Below, piece after piece: positions 1 through 10,029 of a stretch of 64,000 nt of DNA. A program made the translations under genes and the position numbers. The notes under the pieces are model-generated. The model had not been told where the DNA came from. It searched no databases and was given only the letters and a program-made list of their open reading frames with translations. Numbering within the stretch: position 1 is the first letter of the stretch; every line of letters starts with the position of its first letter. Origin of the DNA: Dyadobacter koreensis (GTDB taxonomy: Bacteria > Bacteroidota > Bacteroidia > Cytophagales > Spirosomataceae); NCBI RefSeq assembly GCF_900108855.1, contig NZ_FNXY01000008.1, positions 191,620-255,619 on the forward strand, written 5' to 3'.

Positions 1-345
1 AATTAACCAACGATATCAACCAAAATCAAAGGTGCAGCGCATCGCAATATTTGTAGGAATTAACCAAGGAATATCAACCAAAATCAAAGGTGCATCGCAC
101 AGTAATATTTGTAGAAATTAACCAACGATATCAATCAAAATCAAAGGTGTATCGCACCGCAATATTTGTAGAAATTAACCAAGGAGTGTCAACCAAAATC
201 AAAGGTGCATCGCACCGCAATATTTGTAGAAACTAACCAACAATATCAACCAAAATCAAAGGTGCATCGCACCGTAATATTTGTAGAAACTAACCAAGGG
301 ATAATTAATCAGAATTAAAGGTGGATCCCACGGTAATGATTGTAG
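1..345. repeat. Tandem array of six 57/58-bp units
   Basis: Units begin at about 1, 58, 116, 173, 231 and 288, alternating between 57 and 58 bp. The first five are nearly identical and the sixth is degenerate. Each intact unit carries AATTAACCAA or AACTAACCAA, then ATCAAAGGTGCATCGCACC, then AATATTTGTAGAAA. Inside is a short hairpin, GGTGC-ATC-GCACC, although the first two units are imperfect in the right arm. There are no unique spacers, so it is not a CRISPR array. The array may continue to the left of the window. Function is unknown. Confidence 0.9.
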
Positions 346-428
346 AATCAAAAACATAACCCCTGTTTAAATTCTAAATTGATTTAAACATATACCAAAA
401 TAAAATAACAAATTAAAGTACGTTTAAA

Positions 429-3400
429 ATGATTAGAGCAATCCGGTTACTTCGGTCTTTTTCCAGAAATATTCACATTAACCATGTTTTTGCACTAACT
501 GCGCTATCCGGCGCATTTGTGTTTTCCGGCAACTACGTCCAGGCTGCCGCAGCTGATTCAACAAAAGTCACGCTGACGGAAGGCACAAACATGGCCACGG
601 ATTTGTCACCCGACAAGAAATCGATTGCCGTTGATATTCAGGGTACGATATGGAGTATTCCAATTGCGGGCGGCGATGCAAAACCGTTGACCGATGGAAT
701 GGGGGATGACCGTCAGCCGCGTTGGTCTCCTGACGGAAGCCGTGTTGCTTTTCAATCTTTTCGTGACGGATATTATCATATCTGGGCGGTCAATAAAGAT
801 GGTTCGGGATTGACGCAGCTAACTTTCGGTGTTTTTGATGAACGCGAACCGGAATGGTCGCCGGACGGAAAATTCCTGGTTTTTTCCTCAGATCGCGGAG
901 GTAATTATGACATCTGGAAAATGGAGCTTTCCACCAGAACATTAACCCAGCTGACCATTGATCCGGGAAATGATTATTGTCCTGCTTATGCAAGTGACGG
1001 AAGTAAAATCGCATTTGTTTCCGAACGCACATCAGCTCCGGGGATTTATATTTTGACGAACGATGGTTCTCAGAAATTAATAGTTAAAAATACCGCGAAA
1101 CTTTCTGCGCCCGCTTTCAATCCGGCTGGAACTCGTATTTATTTCAATTCACTCACGGGTGCATTCAGCGATCTTGAAGAAGTTGACCTTGCCACCGGAA
1201 ATGCGAAACCTTTAACACAACCCTCAGAAGATGTTTTTCCATTCCGTGCGAGCTGGATTTCTCCACTGGAATATTTATACAGTGCTGACGGAAAAATTAA
1301 GCGTGTTAAGTTAGGTGAAAAAACAAGTCAGGCTATCGATTTCAAAGCTATTGTGACAGTTACGACGCCGGTTTACAAAAGAAAAACTTATGATTTTGAC
1401 AGTGGAAAACCCAAAACGGTGAAGGGAATAAAAGGACTAAATGTTTCTCCTGACGGAAAACGTTTCGTTTTTTCAGCATTGGGCGATCTCTGGATTTTAG
1501 ACAAAGGCGCAACCGTTCCGAAACCAATTACAAAAGATGCCAATCTGGATGCTGATCCGACCTGGTCACCAGACGGGAATTTCATTGCATTCCTGACCGA
1601 CCGCTCTGGCACTATGAATCTCTGGGTGCATGATGTGAAAACCGGAAAACAATCAGAGTTGGTTAAGCTGGATTACGATATCAATTATCCGGCTTGGTCT
1701 CCTGATGGTTCGAAAATTGCTTTTTACCAGGCAGATCCAAGAAATTCATGGGGACGCGGAACGCTTCAAACGGTTGAAGTAAAAACCGGAAAAGTGGAGA
1801 AAATTCATGAATCGCTGTTTGTACCAAGTCAGCCAAGCTGGTCTCATGATGGCAAAACCATCGCCGTTTCAGGTTTAGAAGTTTATTCTACGCGCTATCG
1901 GGAAGGAATTAACAAAATCTTATTGATTTCTCTGGATAAAAAACCGGACCGTTTTGTGTCGCCGTTGGCTGAGCGATCGCTGGGAATGCGTGCGAAAAAT
2001 GGCCCGGCCTGGTCGCCGGATGGAAAGTCGATGGCCTATGTGCAGGATGGCTTGCTATGGGTTATCGCGGTGGATCCTTCCGGGACCATCGTTGGCCCTC
2101 CAAGAGGATTAACGCACGAATTGTCAGAAGTACCGAGCTGGACAGCCGATTCGAAAACGCTGGTTTACATGGCGACGGATACCATCAAGCAGATCAATGT
2201 TTCGGACGGGAAAATTGAATCCATTCCAATGACTTTCAAGTGGGATTACAAGCAGCCAAAAGAAACCGTGATAATTCATGCCGGGAAAGTTTTTGACGGT
2301 AGAAATAAAGAATACATCAAAAATGTAGACATTATTGTTGAAGGTAATCGCATCAAAGAAATTGTTCCGCATAAAGCGGGTCGTCCGGGAAAACTTGTTG
2401 ATGCTTCCGATAAAACCATTATCCCCGGGCTTTTTGAAATGCATACCCACCAACATGCCATGACTGGTGAAAAACTTGGTCGCTTATGGTTGTCGTTTGG
2501 GATTACCTCGCTGCGGGAAACCGGCGCAGATCCTTATGATGCTTTAGAAAGAAAAGAATCGTGGGACGCAGGAACATTAACCGGTCCGCGCGAATTTTTC
2601 ACCGGTGGACTAACTGACGGAAGCCGGATTTATTACGGTCTTGCGAACAGTATCCATTCGACGGCACAACTTGATCTGGAACTTGAACGGGCGTCGCGGC
2701 TGGGATATGATATGATCAAAACTTACGTTCGTATGCCTGATATTTTGCAGCTGCGAATTACCAATTATGCACATAAAATCGGCGTTCCGGTTTCTTCTCA
2801 TGAGATTTTTCCAGCTATGCGTTACGGAGTGGATGCGGTTGAACACATCGGTGGAACAAGCCGGCGTGGTTATTCTCCGAAAATTTCAGCGATGAATTTT
2901 ACCTATCAGGATGTGACAGAGCTTCTGGTGAAATCAAAAATGAATATCACACCAACGGCTTCATTGCAGGGAGGTTTTTATGTGATGGCCGGAAAAAATC
3001 CTGGTTATTATGAAAACAAACAATTCAAGGCTTTTTACTCAGAGGAATTCAGAAAAGCTTTGAAAGACGGTGCTTCACAAATTGAGAAAATGTTTCCGGG
3101 TTACACTGCCAATTTTGGAACAATTCAGAAAACGGTAAAAAATCTTCTTGCCAGCGGTGCGCGTGTTACAGCGGGTACGGACAGTCCTTTTATTCCTTAT
3201 GCCATGAGCTTGCATTCGGAGTTGCAGTGCTGGGTAGACGGAGGGATAACTCCTTTCGAAACTTTACGTTCCGCGACTTTATGGTCAGCCGAAGCGGTGG
3301 GTGTGAGCAAAGATCTGGGGACACTTGAAAAAGGAAAACTTGCGGATCTGGTCATTGTTGAAGGTGATCCTTTGGTGAAAATTGAAGACGCCTGGAATGT

Positions 3401-3461
3401 AAAACATGTAATGAAAAACGGGATCCTTTTCTCAATCGATGAGCTTTTGAAAAAACCTTAA
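429..3461 (+). CDS. Secreted beta-propeller/amidohydrolase fusion (copy 1)
   Basis: Predicted exported metal-dependent hydrolase of 1010 residues. An N-terminal signal segment (about residues 19-42, ending near QAAAA) is followed by roughly 560 residues of TolB/PD40-type propeller repeats, recognisable by many SPDG motifs. A C-terminal amidohydrolase domain covers about 635-1005. Expected metal ligands are visible: the H-T-H pair at H672/H674, a lysine in MIKTYV, H791 in SSHE, H806 in VEHIGG, and D918 in GTDSP. The family hydrolyses amide, peptide or cyclic substrates; here the substrate is unknown. The M20 dipeptidase gene starts 21 bp downstream and a paralogue follows that, which suggests a periplasmic peptide or amide degradation locus. 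The fold assignment is firm; the substrate role is inference. Confidence 0.9.
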   Translation: MIRAIRLLRSFSRNIHINHVFALTALSGAFVFSGNYVQAAAADSTKVTLTEGTNMATDLSPDKKSIAVDIQGTIWSIPIAGGDAKPLTDGMGDDRQPRWSPDGSRVAFQSFRDGYYHIWAVNKDGSGLTQLTFGVFDEREPEWSPDGKFLVFSSDRGGNYDIWKMELSTRTLTQLTIDPGNDYCPAYASDGSKIAFVSERTSAPGIYILTNDGSQKLIVKNTAKLSAPAFNPAGTRIYFNSLTGAFSDLEEVDLATGNAKPLTQPSEDVFPFRASWISPLEYLYSADGKIKRVKLGEKTSQAIDFKAIVTVTTPVYKRKTYDFDSGKPKTVKGIKGLNVSPDGKRFVFSALGDLWILDKGATVPKPITKDANLDADPTWSPDGNFIAFLTDRSGTMNLWVHDVKTGKQSELVKLDYDINYPAWSPDGSKIAFYQADPRNSWGRGTLQTVEVKTGKVEKIHESLFVPSQPSWSHDGKTIAVSGLEVYSTRYREGINKILLISLDKKPDRFVSPLAERSLGMRAKNGPAWSPDGKSMAYVQDGLLWVIAVDPSGTIVGPPRGLTHELSEVPSWTADSKTLVYMATDTIKQINVSDGKIESIPMTFKWDYKQPKETVIIHAGKVFDGRNKEYIKNVDIIVEGNRIKEIVPHKAGRPGKLVDASDKTIIPGLFEMHTHQHAMTGEKLGRLWLSFGITSLRETGADPYDALERKESWDAGTLTGPREFFTGGLTDGSRIYYGLANSIHSTAQLDLELERASRLGYDMIKTYVRMPDILQLRITNYAHKIGVPVSSHEIFPAMRYGVDAVEHIGGTSRRGYSPKISAMNFTYQDVTELLVKSKMNITPTASLQGGFYVMAGKNPGYYENKQFKAFYSEEFRKALKDGASQIEKMFPGYTANFGTIQKTVKNLLASGARVTAGTDSPFIPYAMSLHSELQCWVDGGITPFETLRSATLWSAEAVGVSKDLGTLEKGKLADLVIVEGDPLVKIEDAWNVKHVMKNGILFSIDELLKKP

Positions 3462-3482
3462 TTAATTTCTAATCCGGTACGC

Positions 3483-5036
3483 ATGGCCTTAAGATTAAAT
3501 ATAAAAACGAAAACTGTAATGGCAACGCTTTTTGCGTTCGCCATTACTGCTTCGGCACAATTGAGTGCCCAGAAAATTCCAGCAGAAAAAAGTGATGCGC
3601 TGATCTCGAAAGCCATGTATCCTGCTTTGGAAGAACTGAAAGAATATGTAGCTATTCCAAATGACGCACTAATTGCAGAGGATATCGAAAAAAATCTGAT
3701 ATGGTCAGAAAAGGCTTTTGCGAAACGGGGTTTCAAAACAGCGATTCTGAAAACGGGGAAAATGCCTTTGTTTTCAGCTGAAAAAACATACCCGAAAAAC
3801 ACGAAGACTGTTTTATTTTATTTCCATCTTGACGGGCAAGCGGTCAGACCAAATGAATGGTTTCAAAAAGATCCGTATATGACGGTTTTGAAAGAAAAAG
3901 GAGCAGACGGTACTTTTAAGGAAATTGACTGGGAACTTTTGAAAAAAGAAAAAATCAATGACGAATGGCGGATTTTTGCGCGTTCCACTTCGGATGATAA
4001 AGGGCCGATTGTCATGCTGTTGAAGGCACTGGATATTCTTGCCGGCCAAAATCAACAACCTCCGTTTAATGTAAAAGTGGTTCTGGATTGCGAAGAAGAA
4101 AAAGGTTCTCCGGGTTTGAAAGCGTCTCTTGCTCAATACAAAAAAGAGCTGATGGCTGATTACCTGATCGTGATGGATGGTCCTATGCATTCTTCCAATA
4201 TTCCGACATTAACCTTTGGATGCCGTGGAGGAACTGGTTTTGGACTTACAACATACGGCGCGATCACACAGCAGCACAGCGGGCATTTTGGGAATTATTC
4301 TCCGGATCCGACTTTTATTCTTTCAAAAATCATTGCTACGATGAAAGACGATGATGGAAGAGTTTTGATTGACGGATTCTATGATGGAATTAAATTCGAT
4401 GCCGAAGCAGAGAAAATTATGGCGGCTGTTCCTGATAATATGAAGGAAATTAACGATCGTTTACAGATTGCCGAGGAAGAAAAAGTTGGTAAAAATTATC
4501 AGGAATCTATGCAGTATCCCTCGTTGAATATTAGAGGTTTGAAAGCAGCGGTTGTTGGAAAAGGTGGTGGATCGATTATTCCGGAAGAAGCACTTGCAGA
4601 GTTTGGGATTCGTCTGGTACCGGAAACCGAAGGAACCAGAATGACGAATCTGGTTAAGGCACATATTGAAAAACATGGTTATAAGGTTTTTGATCATGTG
4701 CCGACAAAAGCGGAACGTCTGGCATATAAAAAATTGGTTTTCATGAGTGGAGGTGGACCAGGTAGTCCGGCTTTTCGTACTGAAGTTAACTCTCCAATCG
4801 GAAACTGGTTGAGGAAATCGGTTACTGAAAACTTCAGACAAGACCCGATTGTGATCAGAATTATGGGTGGCTCAGTTCCGGTCGTTCCATTTATTCAGAC
4901 GCTTGGGGTTCCGGCCGTTATTGTTCCATTGGTGAATATGGATAACAATCAGCACAGTCCGAATGAAAATCTTCGGTTAGGAAATTTGAGAATGGGAATC
5001 AAAACATGCTTGTCTATCTTAACAACACCGATTTGA
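3483..5036 (+). CDS. Secreted M20-family metallopeptidase (dipeptidase)
   Basis: Zinc peptidase of the M20/ArgE/CPG2 type, 517 residues, with a signal peptide ending near residue 25 (ITASA-Q). The metal-site signatures are H115-L-D117 in FHLDGQ, D171/D172 in STSDDKGP, the acidic trio E204-E206 after D202-C203, and a late histidine in QHSPNEN. The region around HSGHFGN probably belongs to the lid or dimerisation domain. Family members cleave dipeptides or acylated amino acids. It lies between two propeller-amidohydrolase paralogues, 21 bp after the first, so co-transcription with that gene is likely. Substrate cannot be deduced from sequence alone. Confidence 0.9.
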   Translation: MALRLNIKTKTVMATLFAFAITASAQLSAQKIPAEKSDALISKAMYPALEELKEYVAIPNDALIAEDIEKNLIWSEKAFAKRGFKTAILKTGKMPLFSAEKTYPKNTKTVLFYFHLDGQAVRPNEWFQKDPYMTVLKEKGADGTFKEIDWELLKKEKINDEWRIFARSTSDDKGPIVMLLKALDILAGQNQQPPFNVKVVLDCEEEKGSPGLKASLAQYKKELMADYLIVMDGPMHSSNIPTLTFGCRGGTGFGLTTYGAITQQHSGHFGNYSPDPTFILSKIIATMKDDDGRVLIDGFYDGIKFDAEAEKIMAAVPDNMKEINDRLQIAEEEKVGKNYQESMQYPSLNIRGLKAAVVGKGGGSIIPEEALAEFGIRLVPETEGTRMTNLVKAHIEKHGYKVFDHVPTKAERLAYKKLVFMSGGGPGSPAFRTEVNSPIGNWLRKSVTENFRQDPIVIRIMGGSVPVVPFIQTLGVPAVIVPLVNMDNNQHSPNENLRLGNLRMGIKTCLSILTTPI

Positions 5037-5132
5037 TTTGTATTGCCTTGGTTTCTCTGGAACCTCTTGTTTCAATGGTAAGACAGCATTATTTCATTGC
5101 TCCGATAGGGAATGAAATATTGATGGTGATAT

Positions 5133-5266
5133 GGCTCCTATGGAGCCTCCTGTTTATAGACACGAATCATGAATTTCTAATTTTTGGCTCGTTAGAGCTT
5201 CCTGGGACTTATAAGGGAACTCCGACGGGAGTTGAGATCGGATCAAGCTCATTATTTTCTATAAAC
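5133..5266. repeat. Palindromic intergenic repeat block
   Basis: The 309-bp gap between the dipeptidase and the second amidohydrolase holds nested palindromes rather than a convincing gene. GGCTCC-TAT-GGAGCC lies at 5133-5147 and is followed by TGTTTATAGA (5151-5160). AACTCC-GACG-GGAGTT spans 5218-5233. TCTATAAAC (5258-5266) is the inverse of the TTTATAGA word. The arrangement resembles REP or small non-autonomous elements. It shares the hairpin plus TTTRTARA design with the array at 1-345. An open frame crossing here has no recognisable protein content. Confidence 0.6.
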
Positions 5267-5345
5267 TGGTCATGCCGCTGGGATGTTTCCGATAAAAGCT
5301 CTTTTAATATTTTCGAATCTGAATGTTGCAAAATCCTGAATTACA

Positions 5346-8312
5346 ATGAATAAAAGATTTAAACTGTTAATCAATTTTATCGCGCTGTTATCCCTTTTTG
5401 AATTAAAGGCCATGACATCGGATTCGGTTAAGGTAATATTGACGGAAGGTACCAACATGGCAATTTCCCTTTCTCCGGATAAGAAAAACCTGGCCATGGA
5501 TATCCAGGGGACAATCTGGTTGATGCCTGTTGCTGGTGGAAAAGCGAAAGCGTTGACAGATGCGCTTGGAGATTGCCGCCAGCCAACCTGGTCAGCAGAC
5601 GGAAACCAGATCGCATTTCAATCGTATCGCGACGGAAACTTTCATATCTGGAAAGTTAACAGAGACGGCAGCGGATTAAGTCAATTGACCTTTGGAGTTT
5701 ACCACGACCGCGAGCCTCAATGGTCGCCTGACGGAAAAGAGATCGTTTTTTCGTCTGATAGGAGTGGAAATTATGATATCTGGAAGATAGAACTTGATAA
5801 GGGAAATTTGGTGCAATTGACCAAAGATGCGGGAAACGACTATTTCCCGTCATACTCTTCAGACGGATCGAAACTGGCCTATGTGTCGGAGCGGAATACT
5901 GCCGCCGGACTTTATTTGCTTGAAAGGAATGCTGAACCAAAATTATTGGTACATAGCAAGGAGAAATTATTTTCTCCTGTTTGGCATCCCAATGGTAAAC
6001 AGCTAACTTTTAATACGTTGCTCCCGGGCGTAAGCCAGCTAGAATTTGTGAACATTGGTGGCGGAGACTGGCAAACCTTGTCTGAAAAAACAGAAGATGT
6101 TTTTCCATTTAAGGTAAGCTGGCTTTCGGAAACGGATTATTTATATACTGCCGACGGACAGATTAAACATGGAATTTTAGGGCAAAGGAAGACAACCAGT
6201 ATTCCGTTTCAGGCTGAGGTAATTCTAGACCGAAAAAAGTATGTTACAAAAGTCCGTGATTTTGATTCCAAAAAAGCACAACCTGTGCAAGGTATTCGAA
6301 GTCCTATCGTATCACCCGACGGGAAAAGCGTGATTTTTACTGCGCTGGGGGATCTGTGGATTTTTAAAAAAGGTACTGAAAAGCCGGTTCAGGTAACCAA
6401 CGACATTTTTATTGACGTTGATCCCGTTTGGTCGCCGGATGGCAAAAAAATTGCTTACACCAGCGACAAAAAAGGGAACATGGATCTTTATGTAAAAGAT
6501 CTTTCGACCGGAAAAGATAGCTGCCTGCTTGATGCTCCGGATAATTTAAAATTCCCATCGTGGTCTCCGGACGGATCAAAAATTGCTTTTTATCAGGCAG
6601 ATCCGAAAGCTTACAGCCGGAACGTTCTCAATATTATGGATCTTAAATCGAATGAAATCACAACGACTTATGGTTCTCTTTTTGAAGGTTCGCAGCCAAG
6701 CTGGACACCTGATGGAAAATTTATCGTGATCTCATCGCTCGATTCTTATTCTACAAGATTCCGTGAAGGATTAAGCAAATTCCTGGTTATTCCGCTCGAC
6801 AAATCGCCCGCGAAGTTCGTGTCTCCTGTTCCTGAACGTTCTCTTGCGACGAGAGGGAAAAATGGTCCGGTTGTTTCTCCGGATGGGAGCATGATCGCCT
6901 ACATTCTGGATAACACCTTATGGGTTGTTCCGGTTGATAAGGAATGCGAAATTATCGGTCCGCCTAGAAGATTAACAAATGAGTTAGCAGAAGATCCAAG
7001 CTGGGCAGCTGATTCGAAAACCGTTGTATTTCTGGCAACGGATGTTTTAAAAGAAGTGTCAGTCGTCGATGGAAAAGTTACGCCGATAAGCATGAATTTT
7101 ACCTGGCAGATAAAACAGCCATTGGGCCAATTAGTTGTTCATGCGGGTAAACTTTTCAATGGCCGCTCGGAGAAATACATTGAAAATGTTGATATACTGA
7201 TTGAAGGAAACCGGATCAAAAAAATTACACAGCATCGTGCCGGAGCTTATGGAAATGCAAAAATTATTGATGCTTCCAAACAGGTGATCATGCCGGGCAT
7301 GTTTGAAATGCACACGCATCAAAATGCGCAGCATGGTGAAAAAGGAGGAAGACTCTGGCTGGCTTACGGAATCACGTCAATTCGGGAACCCGGCACTGAT
7401 CCTTACGATGCTTTGGAAAGAAAAGAATCGTGGACGAGCGGAAAGCGCCTTGGACCGAGGACATTTTTTACAGGTGGACATATGGAAGGAAACCGGATTT
7501 ATTATAACCGGAACACGAGCAATGTAGGTGGTGCACAATTAGAGCTCGAACTAAATCGTGCTGTCAGACTGGGTTATGATATGATCAAAACTTATGTCGG
7601 GCTATCGGATAATCTGCAAAAACGTGTAACCGAATTTGCTCATACGAATGGAATCCCGGTAGCGTCTCATGAGATTTATCCGGCAGTTGGATATGGTGTG
7701 GACGGGGTTGAGCATATGGGCGCGACGAGCAGAAGAGGTTATTCACCAAAACTAACGGCAATGAATAATACTTATCAGGATGTTTTACAGCTTATCGCGA
7801 AATCAGGAATGTACATTACGCCTACGATTTCCCTGCATGGCGGATTTACATCGCTGGCTAAAAATGATCCTGACTTTTTCAATCACTGGCAATTTGAAAC
7901 ATTTTATTCTGAAAAATTGAAAACGGAGCTTTTGGGATCTGCATCCAGAATGAGCGAATCAACATATTCAAATGTTGAAAAAACGACATTAAATCTTATC
8001 AAATCCGGTGCGCGCGTGACACCCGGAACAGATTCGCCTATTATTCCTTCGGGGTTCAGTTTTCACGGAGAATTACAGAGCTGGGTAAAAGCTGGTATTT
8101 CACCTTTCGAAACACTTCGGGCGGCAACCTTATGGTGTGCTCAGGAAATCGGGGTAGAAAAAGATCTGGGGACAATCGAGATCGGTAAACTTGCGGACAT
8201 AGTGATTATCAATGGAGATCCGCTGACTAATATCAAGGAAGCTCTGAATGTGGATGGTGTGATAAAAAATGGAGAATATCTGAATCTTAAAACTTTGAAA
8301 CAGGGCAAATAA
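5346..8312 (+). CDS. Secreted beta-propeller/amidohydrolase fusion (copy 2)
   Basis: Paralogue of the protein at 429-3461 with the same architecture, 988 residues. A signal peptide occupies about 1-22, PD40/TolB-type propeller repeats cover about 30-600, and an amidohydrolase domain covers about 620-985. The metal-site motifs are retained: H656-T-H658, MIKTYV, ASHE, VEHMG and D896 in GTDSP. By eye the two copies are clearly alike over their whole length, with the strongest agreement in the hydrolase domain. A palindromic repeat block, not a clean operon junction, separates it from the dipeptidase, so it may have its own promoter. A strong terminator follows at 8365. Substrate unknown. Confidence 0.9.
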   Translation: MNKRFKLLINFIALLSLFELKAMTSDSVKVILTEGTNMAISLSPDKKNLAMDIQGTIWLMPVAGGKAKALTDALGDCRQPTWSADGNQIAFQSYRDGNFHIWKVNRDGSGLSQLTFGVYHDREPQWSPDGKEIVFSSDRSGNYDIWKIELDKGNLVQLTKDAGNDYFPSYSSDGSKLAYVSERNTAAGLYLLERNAEPKLLVHSKEKLFSPVWHPNGKQLTFNTLLPGVSQLEFVNIGGGDWQTLSEKTEDVFPFKVSWLSETDYLYTADGQIKHGILGQRKTTSIPFQAEVILDRKKYVTKVRDFDSKKAQPVQGIRSPIVSPDGKSVIFTALGDLWIFKKGTEKPVQVTNDIFIDVDPVWSPDGKKIAYTSDKKGNMDLYVKDLSTGKDSCLLDAPDNLKFPSWSPDGSKIAFYQADPKAYSRNVLNIMDLKSNEITTTYGSLFEGSQPSWTPDGKFIVISSLDSYSTRFREGLSKFLVIPLDKSPAKFVSPVPERSLATRGKNGPVVSPDGSMIAYILDNTLWVVPVDKECEIIGPPRRLTNELAEDPSWAADSKTVVFLATDVLKEVSVVDGKVTPISMNFTWQIKQPLGQLVVHAGKLFNGRSEKYIENVDILIEGNRIKKITQHRAGAYGNAKIIDASKQVIMPGMFEMHTHQNAQHGEKGGRLWLAYGITSIREPGTDPYDALERKESWTSGKRLGPRTFFTGGHMEGNRIYYNRNTSNVGGAQLELELNRAVRLGYDMIKTYVGLSDNLQKRVTEFAHTNGIPVASHEIYPAVGYGVDGVEHMGATSRRGYSPKLTAMNNTYQDVLQLIAKSGMYITPTISLHGGFTSLAKNDPDFFNHWQFETFYSEKLKTELLGSASRMSESTYSNVEKTTLNLIKSGARVTPGTDSPIIPSGFSFHGELQSWVKAGISPFETLRAATLWCAQEIGVEKDLGTIEIGKLADIVIINGDPLTNIKEALNVDGVIKNGEYLNLKTLKQGK

Positions 8313-8364
8313 GTAACCGGGTTTTCGTATCAGGATATTAAAAATACTAGATAATTGTAATTGG

Positions 8365-8400
8365 AAAGGGGAGGCACGAACAGGCTTCTCCTTTTTTGTT
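8365..8400 (+). terminator. Rho-independent terminator after amidohydrolase copy 2
   Basis: AAAGGGGAGGC pairs with GCTTCTCCTTT (11 bp including two G-U pairs) around an 8-nt loop, followed by a T-rich tail (TTTTTTGTTTTTT). It sits about 50 bp after the stop codon and separates the amidohydrolase locus from the sigma-factor gene. Confidence 0.8.
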
Positions 8401-8553
8401 TTTTAATGAAATTGTAAGAATTAACTATTTTATATAATCGAAAAAAATAAAATAAATTATTGTGTAATATATAAATGACAATCTATTATATTTATATATA
8501 TCATTTTTGCAGAACAATATTTTGACAGTATTTTTATTTCAGGAATAAAAAAT

Positions 8554-9114
8554 ATGAATAAACCAATTTTTTCAGATGAAGAGCTGTTAAAGCTTGTCGC
8601 TGAAGACAATACGGAAGCATTCAAGATATTGTTTGATCAATATTATAATACCATCGTCCGCGTGCTCATGCGATTCTCACAAGATCCTGAACAGGTTAAA
8701 GATTGGGTTCAGGAGATTTATGTTAAATTGTGGGAATCCAGAAAAACTCTGGACATTGAATCGATAGGAAATTTTAAAGCGTACTTTATTGTGATCGCCA
8801 GAAATCATGCGATAAAACATTATACTAAAAGGAAAAAACTGGAACTGGTATCTCATTATGAATTGACAGATTATGATGTTTCTGATAATAATCTTGTTGA
8901 AAGCCTCGAACATGCGGAATTGATGCATGCCTACCAGAAAGCACTTTCTAAGCTGCCATATAAAGCTAAGGAAGCTTATTTTCTCAACCGTGAAAAAGGC
9001 CTGACTTACACTAAAATTTCGGAAGAACTCGGCATATCAATTAAAACCGTTGAGGCGCAAATCTCGCGTGTAATGGCGTTTCTTCGGCAGGAACTTGTCG
9101 TCTATCTTCGATAA
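8554..9114 (+). CDS. ECF RNA polymerase sigma factor
   Basis: 186-residue sigma-70 family protein with only regions 2 and 4. Region 2 is about residues 20-95, with the typical DWVQEIYVKLWE helix. Region 4 is about 120-180 and ends in a helix-turn-helix, ELGISIKTVEAQISR. It resembles the sigma factors that control SusC-type transporters in Bacteroidota, but no FecR-type anti-sigma gene or SusC gene is adjacent. The next gene encodes an AraC-type regulator. Its upstream region is very AT-rich with only an imperfect TAnnTTTG-like box, CATTTTTG. Target genes are unknown. Confidence 0.9.
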   Translation: MNKPIFSDEELLKLVAEDNTEAFKILFDQYYNTIVRVLMRFSQDPEQVKDWVQEIYVKLWESRKTLDIESIGNFKAYFIVIARNHAIKHYTKRKKLELVSHYELTDYDVSDNNLVESLEHAELMHAYQKALSKLPYKAKEAYFLNREKGLTYTKISEELGISIKTVEAQISRVMAFLRQELVVYLR

Positions 9115-9213
9115 AAAAGTATTAATCTGCATCGGACAGTGGTTCATCGCATAATTTGATGAACTTAAAATTCAATACGTAACTTTGATTACGAAAATGA
9201 TCTGCAATCCGTT

Positions 9214-10029
9214 ATGAAGTATCAACAATTTATTCCTCCCGTTTATTTAAAGGATAAAATCCGGTATTGCTGGATGCTTGAAAATACCGATTCTGATCAT
9301 TCCCAAACAATTTTCAAGCCACTTGCTGATGGTTGTCCCGGAATTATGCTGCATCAGTCAGCGGATGGAAATTTGGTCCAGCACGATAAAAAACTGCCTC
9401 AAATTTTTTTATATGGACAAACGACGCGGCCTGTTGAGATTGTTTCGGGAGGCAGGTTTAAAACATTTGGCGTAGTTTTTCAGCCCGATGCCCTGAAATC
9501 TGTTTTCGGTATCGATGCCAATGAGCTGACAAATTCCTGTACAGATTTTAGTTGGCTGCAAAAATCTATGACCTGTCAAATTACTGAGCAAATATCCCAC
9601 CTTCATTCGTTTGCAGATCAAAGTGCTTTTCTTTTTAATTCGATTTTTGCGTTAGTGAATAAAAGCAAATGCAATAAAGATAGTTCAGTTGCCTATGCTA
9701 TTTCTCAAATCGCGACTTCGAAAGGGCATGTTGATTTCAAAAATCTGCTGACCTGTTTGCAGCTGTCCGAAAGAACATTCGAGCGGCGTTTCAAACAGTC
9801 TGTCGGTATTTCTCCTAAATTATTTGCGCGGATCTGTAAATTTCAGGCCGCGCTGGAATTGCTAAGGATGAATAAATACGAGAAGCTTTCTGACATCGCT
9901 TTTGAAAGTGAGTATGCCGATCAGTCGCATTTCATCCGCGCCTTCAGAGAGTTTTCCGGTTTCTCTCCGTATCAATATCAAAAAAGGACCAATGAGGTTG
10001 CGGAAAATTTCATTACTTTTTTCAGTTGA
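9214..10029 (+). CDS. AraC-family transcriptional regulator
   Basis: 271-residue protein with a Bacteroidota-type N-terminal sensor region (about 1-140; motifs such as YCWMLEN and ADGCPGIMLHQ resemble DUF6597). The C-terminal AraC DNA-binding domain covers about 155-262. Its second helix-turn-helix region carries the signature IAFESEYADQSHFIRAFREFSG. It lies 99 bp after the ECF sigma gene on the same strand; co-transcription is possible but not shown. The ligand and regulon cannot be inferred. Confidence 0.88.
   Translation: MKYQQFIPPVYLKDKIRYCWMLENTDSDHSQTIFKPLADGCPGIMLHQSADGNLVQHDKKLPQIFLYGQTTRPVEIVSGGRFKTFGVVFQPDALKSVFGIDANELTNSCTDFSWLQKSMTCQITEQISHLHSFADQSAFLFNSIFALVNKSKCNKDSSVAYAISQIATSKGHVDFKNLLTCLQLSERTFERRFKQSVGISPKLFARICKFQAALELLRMNKYEKLSDIAFESEYADQSHFIRAFREFSGFSPYQYQKRTNEVAENFITFFS

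Noticed and set aside
1..345. Possible CRISPR array
   Set aside because: The 57/58-bp units are contiguous and nearly identical over their whole length, with no unique spacers and no cas genes nearby.
5006..5353. 115-residue open frame overlapping the dipeptidase end
   Set aside because: It spans the palindromic repeat block, overlaps the gene before it and the start of the gene after it, and has no domain-like content.
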